From assembly GCF_012569285.1 (NCBI RefSeq), contig NZ_CP046198.1, positions 250,313-314,312 of the forward strand: a stretch of 64,000 nucleotides of DNA. The letters run 5' to 3'. Under the pieces are notes generated by a model. That model saw only the letters and a list, made by a program, of their open reading frames with translations. It did no database searches and was not told the DNA's origin. The position numbers and the translations under genes were made by a program. Shown piece by piece: positions 8,870 to 18,765 of the stretch. This DNA comes from Enterobacteriaceae endosymbiont of Donacia proxima. Its GTDB lineage: Bacteria > Pseudomonadota > Gammaproteobacteria > Enterobacterales > Enterobacteriaceae. The stretch's first letter is position 1. Each line of letters opens with the position of its first letter.

Positions 8870-9402
8870 TTAATTAGAAATAACATCTATCAATAATTTT
8901 TCTAATTTAGAATATTTATTTTTTAAAATAAAAATTTAAATGTTTTGTTTTGTTAATTTTATAAAAATATTATTTAAATTTTAATTTTTAAAAATTAAAA
9001 TTTCTATTTTAGAATTATTAATAATTTTATATTTATATCTATTGATTTTAAGAAAAAATTTATTTTTATTTATATATTTTAATGTAAATGTTTCAAATTT
9101 TAATTTATTTAATAATTTATTTATAGTAAAGTTTTTTATCAAAAATACCAGTATGATTACAGAAAAATTATGCTTCTTTTAAAGAATGAATTGTTAAAAT
9201 AATAGTTATTTTTTTTTTAAAATTTAATTTTTTTAGAAAATTTATTGATTAGAGAAGTAACTATACTAATAATAGTTGTTTTACTGGCCCTACTAGGGCC
9301 TAATAAAGATCTTTTTTTTATATTTAAATTAAAATTTTTAAAAATTTTAAAGTTATTTAAATAATTTTAAAATAAATTTTTAATTTCTATTTCATAAGAC
9401 AT
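8870..9402 (-). pseudogene. yadG: Fossil of ABC transporter ATPase YadG, internally deleted
   Basis: The minus strand from the ATG at 9402 reads MSYEIEIKNLF then a stop. The frame then gives SLLGPSRASKTTIISIVTSL, matching the YadG Walker A region ALLGPNGAGKSTTIGIISSL with the P-loop destroyed (GPNGAGKST is now GPSRASKTT). About 120 codons, including Walker B and the signature motif, are missing. The text resumes with TIILTIHSLKEA (YadG TIILTTHYLEEA), NKLLNKLKFETFTLK (KALLAKLKSETFILD), and ends NKYSKLEKLLIDVISN plus stop (NKANRLEELFVSLVNE). Stops and frameshifts occur throughout. It precedes the yadH fossil. Confidence 0.87.
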
Positions 9403-9475
9403 AATAATTTTATTTTCATAAAACAATGATAATAAAATAATTTTTTTAAAAATTTATGTTTATTTTTTAGATATA

Positions 9476-9515
9476 ATATGATGTATTTTATTTATATAAA
9501 TAAAATACATCATAT
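9476..9515. terminator. 40-bp perfect palindrome just after sodA
   Basis: ATATGATGTATTTTATTTAT is followed at once by its exact reverse complement: 40 bases with no mismatch and no spacer. It begins 3 bases downstream of the sodA stop codon and lies before the yadG fossil. The position suggests an RNA hairpin that ends or protects the sodA transcript, though it is AT-only and lacks a GC-rich stem. Confidence 0.55.
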
Positions 9516-9517
9516 GA

Positions 9518-10141
9518 TTATTTATTTAAAAATAATTGTAATACTTTATCCCAATTTAAAACATGCCAAAAAGATTGAATATAAAAATTTCTATTATTTT
9601 GATATTTTAAATAATATGCATGTTCCCATAAATCTAATCCTATTAAAGGAAAACCTGAAAGTTTTTTTTTATCATTTAAAAACATAAGTGGATTATCTTG
9701 ATTAACTGTAGTAATTATTTTTAAAGAATTTTGTTTTTTAATTAACCATATCCATCCTGATCCAAAAAATTTTAAGGCTTTTTCTTCAAAAATTTTTTTA
9801 AAATTTTCAAAATTTATAAATTCATCTTTTAAAATATTTAAAATGATATTATTAGGTTTTGTATTTTTTTTTAAAATTTTCCAAAAAAAACTATGATTAG
9901 CATGACCTCCTGCATTATTACGTAAAAATATTTTTTGAGATATTGGAATTGAAAGATTATCTAAGTTAGATATTAATTTATTTATTTTTAAATTTTCAAT
10001 ATTATTTTTTTTAAGTATTAAATTAGTATTATTAATATAATTTTGATGATGTTTAGTATGATGTATTTCCATTGTTTTTGTATCAAAAAATGGTTCTAAA
10101 TCAGAATATTTATATAATAATTTTGGTAATTTGTAATTCAT
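9518..10141 (-). CDS. sodA: Superoxide dismutase, Mn type
   Basis: Converts superoxide to hydrogen peroxide and oxygen in the cytoplasm. It is 207 residues. It has H27 in MEIHHTKHHQNY, NNAGGHANHSFFWKIL, GSGWIWL, and the metal-ligand motif DLWEHAYYLKYQN near 168-180. GGHANHSFFW and the NQDNPL region resemble SodA more than SodB. The neighbour set aroE/sodA/yadGH is not that of E. coli, so this is a rearrangement point. A 40-bp palindrome follows the stop. Confidence 0.95.
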   Translation of the reverse strand: MNYKLPKLLYKYSDLEPFFDTKTMEIHHTKHHQNYINNTNLILKKNNIENLKINKLISNLDNLSIPISQKIFLRNNAGGHANHSFFWKILKKNTKPNNIILNILKDEFINFENFKKIFEEKALKFFGSGWIWLIKKQNSLKIITTVNQDNPLMFLNDKKKLSGFPLIGLDLWEHAYYLKYQNNRNFYIQSFWHVLNWDKVLQLFLNK

Positions 10142-10175
10142 ATAATTAACCTTTTTAAAAAATATTTAATTAATA

Positions 10176-11012
10176 TTAAATATCTTTTTTTTTATATTTT
10201 ATAATAGTTTTTTTTGTATCTGGCATAATACCATGCCATAAATAAAAAGCATATGCAGCTTGTTCAATTAACATTCCAATACCATCTGATATATTGATAT
10301 TTTTAACTCCATGAGAAACACACCATTTTAAAAATGGTGTGTTTCTATTATTATAAAAAAGATCATAACAGAAAATATCTGGCTTAATTATTGATAAAGG
10401 AATATTAGGAATATCTCCTTTTATGCTACTAGAAGTAGCATTAATAATTATATCATAATGTATTTGATTAAATGAATAATTTGATAAATCTTTAATTTTT
10501 AAACAATTTATTTTTTTTGTATTTTTAAAATATTGAACAATATTTATAGCGTGCTGATAAGTACGATTTACAATCGTAATATTACAACCAAACTGTATTA
10601 ATGAATATATTATTCCTTGTGCAGCCCCTCCAGCTCCTAGTAATAGAATATTACTTTTAGAAGTAATAAAATTTAAATTTTTTAAATCTTTTAATAAACC
10701 TATCCCATCCGTATTATCACCTAAAATTTTTTTAGAACTTGTAATTTTAATTGTATTAACAGTCCCAGAATATTTAGCTCTACTTGTTAGTATATCACAT
10801 ATTTTATATGCTTCTCTTTTAAAAGGAAGAGTAATATTAGCTCCTAATCCTCCATTTTGAAAAAAATTTCTAATTGATTTAGAAAAATCATTTATTGGTA
10901 CATTTATTTTTATATAATTATGTAATATTCTTGTTTGTTTCGCAAATAATTTATGTATAATTGGGGATTTACTATGTTTTATAGGATTACCAAATAATGC
11001 AAATAATTTCAT
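10176..11012 (-). CDS. aroE: Shikimate dehydrogenase (NADP+)
   Basis: Reduces 3-dehydroshikimate to shikimate in the chorismate pathway. It is 278 residues against 272 in E. coli. The shikimate site has GNPIKHSKSPIIH at 8-20 and K65 in NITLPFKREAY. NTDGIGLLKDL carries the second catalytic Asp. GAGGAAQG near 126-133 starts the NADP-binding fold, with NRT following. Together with aroA in this window it implies that aromatic amino-acid precursors are still made, a common nutritional role of endosymbionts. The tsaC fossil lies directly upstream, as tsaC-aroE does in E. coli. Confidence 0.96.
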   Translation of the reverse strand: MKLFALFGNPIKHSKSPIIHKLFAKQTRILHNYIKINVPINDFSKSIRNFFQNGGLGANITLPFKREAYKICDILTSRAKYSGTVNTIKITSSKKILGDNTDGIGLLKDLKNLNFITSKSNILLLGAGGAAQGIIYSLIQFGCNITIVNRTYQHAINIVQYFKNTKKINCLKIKDLSNYSFNQIHYDIIINATSSSIKGDIPNIPLSIIKPDIFCYDLFYNNRNTPFLKWCVSHGVKNINISDGIGMLIEQAAYAFYLWHGIMPDTKKTIIKYKKKDI

Positions 11013-11059
11013 ATTTATCCTTTACAAACAACTAAATTATTAAAATTTATTCCTAATTT

Positions 11060-11590
11060 CAGAAAATTTTAAATATTTTTCTTTTTTTTATTTAAAATCA
11101 AAATATGTTTTTTTATATTATAAAAATGATATTCTATTTATTTAGATTTAAATAAGGTTTAGTTTCTAAAATATTTTTACTGATAAAAATAATTAGTTTA
11201 TCAAAATAATTACAAATTTTTTTTATTAAATAATAATTAAGTACATATAAAGTAATGAAATTAAAATCCCTAGTAACTAATATAGAATATTAACAAAAAA
11301 AAGCATAATTCATATAATCATACCTTATTAAGTAGATGAAATTTCTTTTTTTTCTATATTTAATAATTTTTTTCATTTATATATTTTGATAATTAACTAT
11401 ATTTTAAAGTAATTAAAATTAATCTTTTTTTATACTACGTTTTATTGTAATTAATAACTTATACATTATTTTTTATTATCTAGATTATATCCTAAAAATA
11501 CAAATTCAGTAAAATCTGTAATAATTTTACTTATTTTTAATTTATTAATAAAAATTTTAATATCTATAATTTTTTTTACAAATTTTTTAT
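11060..11590 (-). pseudogene. tsaC: Fossil of threonylcarbamoyl-AMP synthase TsaC
   Basis: The minus strand carries scattered but collinear TsaC text. IFINKLKISKIITDFTEFVF matches AIDVLNEERVIAYPTEAVF. After a frameshift, KKRLILITLKYS and LSKYINE match DKGLILIAANYE and LKPYIDD. After another shift, LIKKICNYFDKLIIFISKN matches LVVALCQAYGKPLVSTSAN. Several stops separate the pieces, so no product is possible. Position upstream of aroE agrees with the dprA-smg-yrdD-tsaC-aroE order; the genes between tsaC and def have been deleted. The remainder of 11013-11684 holds only AT-rich sequence and the def upstream region. Confidence 0.85.
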
Positions 11591-11684
11591 AAAACTATCA
11601 ATTAATGATATATTAATAACTTATTTTTTTAAAAATTTCTGTTATATTATAAAAATAATTATTTTACAATAAAAAATTATTATT

Positions 11685-12221
11685 ATGTCTATAATGAAAT
11701 TATTATATTTTCCTAATAAAAAATTAAGAAAAATAGCAAAATCTATAAAAAAAATAGATGACAATATTCAATTATTAGTTAATAATATGCTTAAAACAAT
11801 GTATTTTTATAATGGTATTGGATTAGCTGCTACACAAATAGGAATAAATAAAAAAATCATAGTTATTGATATCACTATGGGGAAAAATAATCCTTTAATA
11901 CTAATTAATCCAACAATTATAGCATTTGATAAGTCTAAAATTAATAGTAAAGAAGGTTGTTTATCTGTACCTGTTAAACAACAATATTATATTTTAAGAT
12001 ATAAAAAAATAAAAATTAGAGCTAAAAATTTAATGAATGAAAATATTGAATTAGAAGCAAAATATTTATTATCTTTTTGTATACAACATGAAATGGATCA
12101 TTTGAATGGAATCTTATTTATTGATTATTTATCAAATTTAAAATATCAAAGAATTTATGATAAAATAAATAAAATTAATAAAAAAATAATATTTATCAAA
12201 AAACATAATTATATAAAATGA
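11685..12221 (+). CDS. def: Peptide deformylase
   Basis: Metalloenzyme that removes the formyl group from nascent proteins. It is 178 residues against 169. The three family motifs are intact: GIGLAATQ at 44-51, EGCLSVP with the metal-binding Cys, and QHEMDHLNG with the two His and catalytic Glu. The start MSIMKLLYFPNKKLRKIAK aligns with E. coli. Its stop overlaps the fmt start by 4 bases (ATGA), so the two are translationally coupled. The C-terminal tail is a little longer and lysine-rich. Confidence 0.97.
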   Translation: MSIMKLLYFPNKKLRKIAKSIKKIDDNIQLLVNNMLKTMYFYNGIGLAATQIGINKKIIVIDITMGKNNPLILINPTIIAFDKSKINSKEGCLSVPVKQQYYILRYKKIKIRAKNLMNENIELEAKYLLSFCIQHEMDHLNGILFIDYLSNLKYQRIYDKINKINKKIIFIKKHNYIK

Positions 12222-13195
12222 ATAAAAAAAAAATTAAAATAATTTTTATAGGTACTTCAAAATTTGCTGCTTATCATTTAAAAGGTTTAATAAACAGTAA
12301 TTATACAATATCTTGTATAATTACAAAACCAGATACTTATGCTAATAGAGGATGTAAGTTAACTTTTAACCCTATAAAAAAATTAGCTTTAAAAAATAAA
12401 ATTAATATTCTACAACCAGAATCTTTAAGTTCTTTATCCTTAATTAAAAAAATTAAAAATTATAAATGCGATATTATCGTTGTTGTAGATTATGGATTGT
12501 TAATTCCTAACACAATATTAAATATTCCTAAATTATTTTGTATGAATGTACATGCTTCATTATTACCTAGATGGAGAGGTTCAGCACCTATACAAAGAGC
12601 ATTATTAGCTAATGATTTAAAAACAGGTATTAGTATCATAAAAATGAATGATTTTTTAGATCAAGGAGATATTATTTATCAAATAGAATATAATATTTTA
12701 TTGTATGATACATATGGATCATTATATAAAAAATTAGCAATATTAGGATTACAAGGATTATTGTTTATTTTAAATAAAATTACAAAAGGTATAAAAATAA
12801 AATTTAAATCTCAAAATATTAACATAATAAAACCTACATATGCAAAAAAAATATCTAAAAAAGAATGTAAATTAAATTGGTTACTATCAGCCAAAAAATT
12901 AGAATGTATGATCCGTGCATTTAATCCTTGTCCTGGGACTTATTTTTTTATAAAAGAAAAAAGATTTAAAGTATGGCAAGCAGAAGTTATTACTAATTTT
13001 AATAGTAACTATATTAATAAAAAACCTGGAACAATTTTATCAATAAATAGATATGGTATACAAATAAATACTATAAATGGAATTTTAAATATTCAAATTA
13101 TTCAACCTAGTGGTAAAAAACAAATGAATATTCAAAATTTTTTAAATTTTAATCAGTATAAAAATCTTTTTGTAAAAAATAATATAATTACTTAA
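12218..13195 (+). CDS. fmt: Methionyl-tRNA formyltransferase
   Basis: Formylates initiator Met-tRNA, the step before Def. It is 325 residues against 315. The N-terminal Rossmann-like domain has [15 protein letters not shown]; the formyl-donor site contains [19 protein letters not shown] with the catalytic Asn and His; a C-terminal OB-like domain follows. It is convergent with rplQ and their 3' ends overlap by 8 bases. In E. coli rsmB, trkA, mscL, zntR and arfA lie between these genes; all are absent here. Confidence 0.97.
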   Translation: MNKKKIKIIFIGTSKFAAYHLKGLINSNYTISCIITKPDTYANRGCKLTFNPIKKLALKNKINILQPESLSSLSLIKKIKNYKCDIIVVVDYGLLIPNTILNIPKLFCMNVHASLLPRWRGSAPIQRALLANDLKTGISIIKMNDFLDQGDIIYQIEYNILLYDTYGSLYKKLAILGLQGLLFILNKITKGIKIKFKSQNINIIKPTYAKKISKKECKLNWLLSAKKLECMIRAFNPCPGTYFFIKEKRFKVWQAEVITNFNSNYINKKPGTILSINRYGIQINTINGILNIQIIQPSGKKQMNIQNFLNFNQYKNLFVKNNIIT

Positions 13196-13574
13196 TTTTT
13201 TTATTTTTTAGAATTATTTTTCTTTTTATTAATTCTATATAAGCCATAGGTGCTTTATCCCCATTACGAAAACCGCATTTAATAATACGTGTATAACCAC
13301 CTAATGTATTTTTAAATTGTGGGACAATAACTTTAAAAAGTTTATTAATATTGTTTTTATTATTTAATTTAGAACGAATTAGTCTACGACTAGCAACATT
13401 ATTTTTTTTTGCAATAGTAATAATCGGTTCTATTATTTTTCTAAGTTCTTTAGCTTTAGCTAAAGTTGTTTTAATAATTTCATAATAAATTAATGAATTA
13501 GTCATATTATATAACATTGCAAAGCGATGAGCACTATTTCTATTTAAGTAACGACCTGTTTTACGATGACGCAT
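13188..13574 (-). CDS. rplQ: 50S ribosomal protein L17
   Basis: 128 residues against 127 in E. coli. It begins [20 protein letters not shown] and contains [13 protein letters not shown] and [24 protein letters not shown], all L17 signatures. It lines the peptide exit region of the 50S subunit. It is the last gene of the alpha operon, after rpoA, and overlaps the end of convergent fmt, so there is no room for a conventional terminator between them. Confidence 0.98.
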   Translation of the reverse strand: MRHRKTGRYLNRNSAHRFAMLYNMTNSLIYYEIIKTTLAKAKELRKIIEPIITIAKKNNVASRRLIRSKLNNKNNINKLFKVIVPQFKNTLGGYTRIIKCGFRNGDKAPMAYIELIKRKIILKNKKIK

Positions 13575-13596
13575 ATTTTTTATCCAATTAAATTAA

Positions 13597-14601
13597 TTAT
13601 TTATTATTTTTATTATTATCAGGAGGCCAATTATCCAATCTCATTCCTAATGATAATCCCCTTGAAGCTAATATATCTTTTATTTCTGTTAAAGATTTTT
13701 TACCTAAATTTGGAGTTTTTAATAATTCTACTTCTGTTTTTTGTACTAAATCACCAATTAAATGAATAAATTCAGTTTTTAAACAATTTGCAGAACGTAC
13801 TGTTAATTCTAAATCATCTACTGAACGTAATAAAATAGGATCAAATTTAGGTTTTTCTTCTTTTATTTCCTTCTCTTTTTTAAAATCTTCTAAATTTACA
13901 AATGATTCTAATTGTTTAGCTAAAATTGTAGCTGCTTTTCTAATGGCTTGTTCAGGATCGATAGTTCCATTTGTTTCTATTTCTATAATTAATTTATCTA
14001 AATCTGTCCTTTGTTTTACTCTTGCAGATTCTACATTATATATTATTCTTTTAATAGGACTAAAAGATGCATCTAATAATAATCTACCTATTTTAGCATT
14101 ATTTTGAATATCATTATTTATTCTTGTATGAGCGGCTATATATCCTCTACCTAATTCTATTTTCATAGTTATATTAATAGATGCATTTATATTAGTAATA
14201 TGGCAAATAATATGATCTTGATTAATAATTTTAATATCACTACCATGATTAATATCAGATGCTTTAACAATACCAATACCTTTTTTATTTAAAGTTAAAA
14301 TTATTTCTTTTTTATTATTTTCTATTTTTATAGCTAGTTGTTTTAAATTTAGTAATATTTCAATAATATCTTCTTTAATACCTTCTTTAGTACTATATTC
14401 ATGTAGTATTCCTTCTATTTCTACTTCTGTAACTGCATATCCTGGCATAGAAGATAGTAGAATACGTCTTAATGCATTTCCTAATGTATGACCAAAACCA
14501 CGTTCTAAAGGTTCTAAAGTAACTCTTACAGTAGATTTATTAATATGTTGTATATCTACTAATTTAGGTTTTAAAAATTCTGTTACGGAATTTTGATCCA
14601 T
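13597..14601 (-). CDS. rpoA: RNA polymerase alpha subunit
   Basis: Scaffold for RNA polymerase assembly, 334 residues. The N-terminal dimerisation domain has [19 protein letters not shown] and RGYIAAHTR; the linker is acidic and lysine-rich ([12 protein letters not shown]); the C-terminal domain is kept, with [18 protein letters not shown] and [19 protein letters not shown], the surface that contacts UP elements, activators and NusA. The alpha CTD is full length although the NusA domain that binds it in E. coli has been lost in this genome. Confidence 0.98.
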   Translation of the reverse strand: MDQNSVTEFLKPKLVDIQHINKSTVRVTLEPLERGFGHTLGNALRRILLSSMPGYAVTEVEIEGILHEYSTKEGIKEDIIEILLNLKQLAIKIENNKKEIILTLNKKGIGIVKASDINHGSDIKIINQDHIICHITNINASINITMKIELGRGYIAAHTRINNDIQNNAKIGRLLLDASFSPIKRIIYNVESARVKQRTDLDKLIIEIETNGTIDPEQAIRKAATILAKQLESFVNLEDFKKEKEIKEEKPKFDPILLRSVDDLELTVRSANCLKTEFIHLIGDLVQKTEVELLKTPNLGKKSLTEIKDILASRGLSLGMRLDNWPPDNNKNNK

Positions 14602-14623
14602 TTATATACTCTCTTATTAAAAA

Positions 14624-15244
14624 TTATTTTGAATATAACTCAATAATTAAATGTTCATTAATATCTGCAGGTAAATCAGAACGTTCAGGAAGACGTGTAA
14701 AAATTCCTTCCATTTTTTTACTATTAACTTCTAACCAATTAGATTTTTCTCTTTGAGAATATAAATCAATAGATGCATTAATTCTTAATTGTTTTTTAGA
14801 TTTTTCACATATAGAAATTTTATCATTTACAGATACTTGATAAGAAGCTATATTAACAATATTATTGTTAATTTTTATAGATTTATGAGAAATTAATTGT
14901 CTAGATTCAGCTCTTGTTACTCCAAAACCCATTCTATAAACAACATTATCTAATCTTTTTTCTAGTAAACATAGTAAATTAAATCCAGTATTTCCCTTCA
15001 TACGTGAAGCTTTTTTATAATAATTATGAAATTGACGTTCTAATATACCATATAATCTACGTAATTTTTGTTTTTCTCTTAATTGTATTCCATAGTCAGA
15101 TAATCTATTTTTTTTAAAACCATGTTGCCCTGGAACTTGTTCTAATTTGCATTTAGTATCAATAGAACGTGTATTAGATTTTAAAAATAAATCGGTTCCC
15201 TCTCTTCTACATAATTTTAATTTTGGTCCTAAATATTTTGCCAT
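14624..15244 (-). CDS. rpsD: 30S ribosomal protein S4
   Basis: 206 residues, identical in length to E. coli S4. It begins [20 protein letters not shown]; has the [20 protein letters not shown] region, and an S4 RNA-binding domain with [21 protein letters not shown]4 nucleates 30S assembly at the five-way junction of 16S rRNA and in E. coli represses the alpha operon. Whether that autoregulation survives cannot be judged from the sequence. Third gene of the operon, between rpsK and rpoA. Confidence 0.98.
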   Translation of the reverse strand: MAKYLGPKLKLCRREGTDLFLKSNTRSIDTKCKLEQVPGQHGFKKNRLSDYGIQLREKQKLRRLYGILERQFHNYYKKASRMKGNTGFNLLCLLEKRLDNVVYRMGFGVTRAESRQLISHKSIKINNNIVNIASYQVSVNDKISICEKSKKQLRINASIDLYSQREKSNWLEVNSKKMEGIFTRLPERSDLPADINEHLIIELYSK

Positions 15245-15300
15245 TATATTTCCCTACAATTCTTAAATTAGTTTTAAAATATTTTAAAATAATAAGTTAT

Positions 15301-15690
15301 TTATACTCTTCTTTTTTTTGGAGGTCTACATCCATTATGTGGTATAGGTGTAACATCTATAATATTTGTAATTTTAAAACCAGCATTATTCAATGCTCTA
15401 ATAGTAGATTCTCTACCAGGTCCAGGACCTTTTACTATAATTTCTAAATTTTTAATACCATAATTTTTAACAATTTCAGCACATTTTTCTGCAGCTACTT
15501 GTGCTGCGAAAGGAGTAGATTTCCTAGACCCTCTAAAACCAGATCCTCCAGCTGTGGCACATCCTAAAGAATTACCCTGTCTATCTGTAATGGTAACTAT
15601 AGTATTGTTAAAAGACGCATGTATATGTGCTATACCATCTAATATTTGTTTTTTAAAATTTTTTTTTGAATTTAAAGTTTTTTTTTTCAT
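15301..15690 (-). CDS. rpsK: 30S ribosomal protein S11
   Basis: 129 residues, the E. coli length. [40 protein letters not shown] and the C-terminal [19 protein letters not shown] are all typical. S11 forms part of the 30S platform near the mRNA exit channel. The N-terminus has extra lysines ([15 protein letters not shown]), a common AT-bias effect. It sits between rpsM and rpsD in the alpha operon. Confidence 0.98.
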   Translation of the reverse strand: MKKKTLNSKKNFKKQILDGIAHIHASFNNTIVTITDRQGNSLGCATAGGSGFRGSRKSTPFAAQVAAEKCAEIVKNYGIKNLEIIVKGPGPGRESTIRALNNAGFKITNIIDVTPIPHNGCRPPKKRRV

Positions 15691-15710
15691 TATATATGCC
15701 TATTAGAATT

Positions 15711-16067
15711 TTATTTTTTAGAATATTTATGTAATTTTTTTCTAGTACGTGCATTAGTTTTAGTTCTTTGTCCTCTAACAGGTAATCCTTTTTTATGACG
15801 GTAACCTCTATAACAACCTAAATCAACTAATCTTTTGATATTTAAATTGATATTTCTTCTTAAATCTCCTTCTATTTTAAATTTAGATATAGCATTTCTT
15901 AATAAATCTATTTTTTTTTCTGTAAGTGTGTTAATTTTAATATCTTGAGAAAGATTAGTTATTTTACATATATAAATAGCATTAGATGTACCGATACCAT
16001 AAATATATTTTAAAGCTATTATTAAACGTTTATTATCAGGAATATTAACTCCAGCTATACGAATCAT
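15711..16067 (-). CDS. rpsM: 30S ribosomal protein S13
   Basis: 118 residues, the E. coli length, when started at the ATG at 16067, which follows an AAAGGA ribosome-binding site. An upstream in-frame ATG would add 34 residues unrelated to S13 and is rejected. It has [28 protein letters not shown] and a C-terminus [19 protein letters not shown]13 contacts the ribosomal A and P sites and L5. First gene of the alpha operon, after rpmJ. Confidence 0.97.
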   Translation of the reverse strand: MIRIAGVNIPDNKRLIIALKYIYGIGTSNAIYICKITNLSQDIKINTLTEKKIDLLRNAISKFKIEGDLRRNINLNIKRLVDLGCYRGYRHKKGLPVRGQRTKTNARTRKKLHKYSKK

Positions 16068-16122
16068 TTTATATCCTTTTTTAAAATAAAATATTATAAA
16101 CATATAAACAAAATTAATTTTT

Positions 16123-16239
16123 TTATCCTTGACGTTGTTTATGTTTAGGATCTGTTTTACAAAAAACATATATCATTCTTTTCCTACGAATAATTTTACA
16201 ATTACGACATATTTTTTTAATTGAAGTACGAACTTTCAT
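16123..16239 (-). CDS. rpmJ: 50S ribosomal protein L36
   Basis: A short gene on the minus strand that encodes 38 residues: [20 protein letters not shown], then [18 protein letters not shown]. The zinc-ribbon ligands CxxC (C11, C14), C27 and H33 are present, so this is the zinc-binding form of L36. It lies between secY and rpsM, its place at the end of the spc operon in enterics. Confidence 0.97.
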   Translation of the reverse strand: MKVRTSIKKICRNCKIIRRKRMIYVFCKTDPKHKQRQG

Positions 16240-16281
16240 TTTATTATATCCCTAAAATATTATTTTATAATTTTTATCAAA

Positions 16282-17610
16282 TTAATTTTTAAAATTTATT
16301 TTTTTAAGTATAGATTCATATTGGGTAGACATAATTAATGTTTGAATTTGTGTAATAAAATCCATAATTACAACTATTACTATAAGTAACGATGTGCCAC
16401 TAAAATAAAATGGAATAGTAATAATATTACGCAAAAATTCAGGAATAAGACATATAAATGTAATATATAAACTTCCAGTAAATGTTAATCGCATAATTAT
16501 TTTTTTTATATACTTAGCTGTTTGTTCTCCTGGGCGAATACCAGAAATATAAGCTCCTGATTTTTTTAAGTTATCTGAAGTTTCTTTAGGATTAAAAACT
16601 AAAAGAGTATAAAAAAAACAAAAAAATATGATAGCTGATATATATAATATTATATATATTGGTTGTCTAGGTTGTAAAGATATAGAAATATTTTTTATCC
16701 AGTTATAATGAATAATATTACTAAACCATGTGAATATTGTGGAGATAAATAAAATAATACTAGAAGAAAATATTGCAGGTATTACTCCAGACATATTAAT
16801 TTTTAATGGTAAATGAGTATTTTGTTGTGTATTATATATTTGTCTTCCATAATATCTTCTAGCATATTGTACTACTATTTTCCGCTGTCCCTTTTCTACA
16901 AAAATAATAAATAAAGTAATAAAAAATATAAATAATAATAATATAAAAATAGTAAAAAAATTTAAATTTCCTAATTTTATTTGCAAAATAATTTGATTTA
17001 CTGCAGAAGGTAAAGCAGCTAATATTCCAATTACTATAATAGTAGAAACTCCATTACCAATTCCTCTTTTTGTAATTTGTCTACCTAACCACATTAAAAA
17101 TGTGGTACCTGTAATTAAACTTAAAATAGAAATTATATAAAAATATATGTCTGGATGTATAATTAAATTTTTCATCCCTGGAATATGAGATAATCCAAAA
17201 GTTATTCCAAATGCTTGAATTATAGATAAAATTAATGTACCATATTTAGTATATTTATTAATTTTTTTTTTCCCAGCATCACCTCTCTTTTTTAGAGATA
17301 TAAAAAAAGGATGAACTGATGTTAAAATTTGTATTATAATAGATGCAGATATATAAGGCATAATTCCTAAAGCAAAAATTGAAGCTCTACTTAATGCACC
17401 ACCAGAAAACATATTAAACATATCAATAATATTACCATGTTGTTTAAGAATTAATGAATGTAAAATACTAGTATTAATTCCTGGAATCGGTATGAATGAA
17501 CCTATTCGAAAAATAATGATAGAACTTATAAAAAAAATAAACCTTTTTTTTAATTCAATAAAACCATTTTTAGTACTTTGAAAATTTATTTGATTAAATG
17601 ATTTAATCAT
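16282..17610 (-). CDS. secY: Protein translocase subunit SecY
   Basis: Core of the SecYEG channel that moves proteins through and into the inner membrane. It is 442 residues against 443, with about ten hydrophobic segments. [31 protein letters not shown] and [20 protein letters not shown] are SecY signatures. It would export the porin and insert PBP2, RodA, UppP and YggT found in this window. It lies between rplO and rpmJ in the spc operon. Confidence 0.98.
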   Translation of the reverse strand: MIKSFNQINFQSTKNGFIELKKRFIFFISSIIIFRIGSFIPIPGINTSILHSLILKQHGNIIDMFNMFSGGALSRASIFALGIMPYISASIIIQILTSVHPFFISLKKRGDAGKKKINKYTKYGTLILSIIQAFGITFGLSHIPGMKNLIIHPDIYFYIISILSLITGTTFLMWLGRQITKRGIGNGVSTIIVIGILAALPSAVNQIILQIKLGNLNFFTIFILLLFIFFITLFIIFVEKGQRKIVVQYARRYYGRQIYNTQQNTHLPLKINMSGVIPAIFSSSIILFISTIFTWFSNIIHYNWIKNISISLQPRQPIYIILYISAIIFFCFFYTLLVFNPKETSDNLKKSGAYISGIRPGEQTAKYIKKIIMRLTFTGSLYITFICLIPEFLRNIITIPFYFSGTSLLIVIVVIMDFITQIQTLIMSTQYESILKKINFKN

Positions 17611-17617
17611 TTATTTT

Positions 17618-18046
17618 TTATTCCTCAACTATTCCACCTAATTTTTTTATAATCATCTTTACGTTTTTTGTACAATTTAATTTAATAATTCTTTTAGGAG
17701 TATTTATGTTTCCTTTATTAATAATTTTAATATATTTAATTTTTTTACTAATTATTTTAGAAGATTTTAAAATATTTAAATCGATATAATTTCCATTTAT
17801 TTTGTTTAAATCACTTAATCTAATTTCTTTAAAAAATTTTTTTTTTCTTGATTTAAAACCAAATTTAGGTAATCTTCTATGTAATGGACTTTGTCCCCCT
17901 TCAAATGATTTATTAATATTATATCCAGAACGAGATTTTTGTCCCTTATGTCCTCTACCACTAGTTTTTCCTTTTCCTGAACCTATTCCTCTCCCTAATC
18001 TTTTAGTATTATTTTTAATTTTAGAAAATAAATTATTTAAATACAT
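17618..18046 (-). CDS. rplO: 50S ribosomal protein L15
   Basis: 142 residues against 144. [20 protein letters not shown] and [18 protein letters not shown] are L15 signatures of the extended N-terminal loop that threads through 23S rRNA. The C-terminal half is more divergent and lysine/isoleucine-rich. It starts one base after the rpmD stop codon, and secY begins 7 bases beyond its own stop, so the three are tightly coupled. Confidence 0.97.
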   Translation of the reverse strand: MYLNNLFSKIKNNTKRLGRGIGSGKGKTSGRGHKGQKSRSGYNINKSFEGGQSPLHRRLPKFGFKSRKKKFFKEIRLSDLNKINGNYIDLNILKSSKIISKKIKYIKIINKGNINTPKRIIKLNCTKNVKMIIKKLGGIVEE

Positions 18047-18047
18047 A

Positions 18048-18227
18048 TTAATATGTAACCTTAATCATGTAAGAAATTTTTTTAATCATGCCTAAAATAC
18101 TAGGTATATTATTTTTAATAACGGTATGTCCAATATGTTTTAATCCTAAACTAATTAAAATTGCTTTATGTTTAGGTAATCTACCTATTGAACTTTTCAT
18201 TTGTGTAATTTTAATTGTTTTTAACAT
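18048..18227 (-). CDS. rpmD: 50S ribosomal protein L30
   Basis: A 59-residue protein, the E. coli length. It begins [20 protein letters not shown] and contains [10 protein letters not shown] and [14 protein letters not shown], matching L30 throughout. The start overlaps the end of rpsE by 17 bases and its stop is one base from rplO, which supports both ends. Part of the spc operon. Confidence 0.96.
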   Translation of the reverse strand: MLKTIKITQMKSSIGRLPKHKAILISLGLKHIGHTVIKNNIPSILGMIKKISYMIKVTY

Positions 18228-18741
18228 TTTTTAGATTTCTTTTTATTTCTTCTATAGTTTTATTTCTTTTTGCTGCAATCATTTTTAATGAATGTATACT
18301 AGATAAACCTTTAATAGTTGCTTTTACAACATTTATTGGATTAGTAGATCCATATGCTTTAGCTAAAACGTTATAAATTCCTACAACTTCTAAAACTGCT
18401 CTCATAGCCCCTCCTGCTATAATACCTGTTCCTTCAGATGCCGGTTGTATAAAAACAAATGAACCAGTATGATATCCGTTAATAGGATATTGTATCGTAT
18501 TATTTTTTATAAAAATATTAATCATATTTTTTTTAGCTTTTTCCATTGCTTTTTGTATTGCACTAGGTACTTCTTTTGCTTTACCATATCCGTAACCTAT
18601 CCTTCCTTTACCATTACCGACAACTGTTAATGCTGTAAAAGAAAAAATACGACCACCTTTAACAGTTTTAGATACTCTATTAACAGTAATTAATTTTTCT
18701 TTTAACTCATTATTTTGATTTTTATCATCATAAATATTCAT
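18211..18741 (-). CDS. rpsE: 30S ribosomal protein S5
   Basis: 176 residues against 167; the extra residues are an N-terminal asparagine/aspartate/lysine-rich extension ([16 protein letters not shown]). The S5 core has [54 protein letters not shown] and [18 protein letters not shown]5 sits at the mRNA entry pore and affects decoding accuracy. An internal start nearer the core is possible but no better RBS is seen. Confidence 0.97.
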   Translation of the reverse strand: MNIYDDKNQNNELKEKLITVNRVSKTVKGGRIFSFTALTVVGNGKGRIGYGYGKAKEVPSAIQKAMEKAKKNMINIFIKNNTIQYPINGYHTGSFVFIQPASEGTGIIAGGAMRAVLEVVGIYNVLAKAYGSTNPINVVKATIKGLSSIHSLKMIAAKRNKTIEEIKRNLKNVKNN

Positions 18742-18765
18742 AAATATTTTTCTTTTAAAAATTAA

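Noticed and set aside
9478-9687. Open frame of 69 codons on the plus strand starting in the 40-base palindrome
   Set aside because: It is antisense to the conserved end of sodA and has no family resemblance.
16065-16169. N-terminally extended S13 starting at 16169
   Set aside because: The extra 34 residues do not resemble S13, while the ATG at 16067 has a good ribosome-binding site and gives the exact family length.
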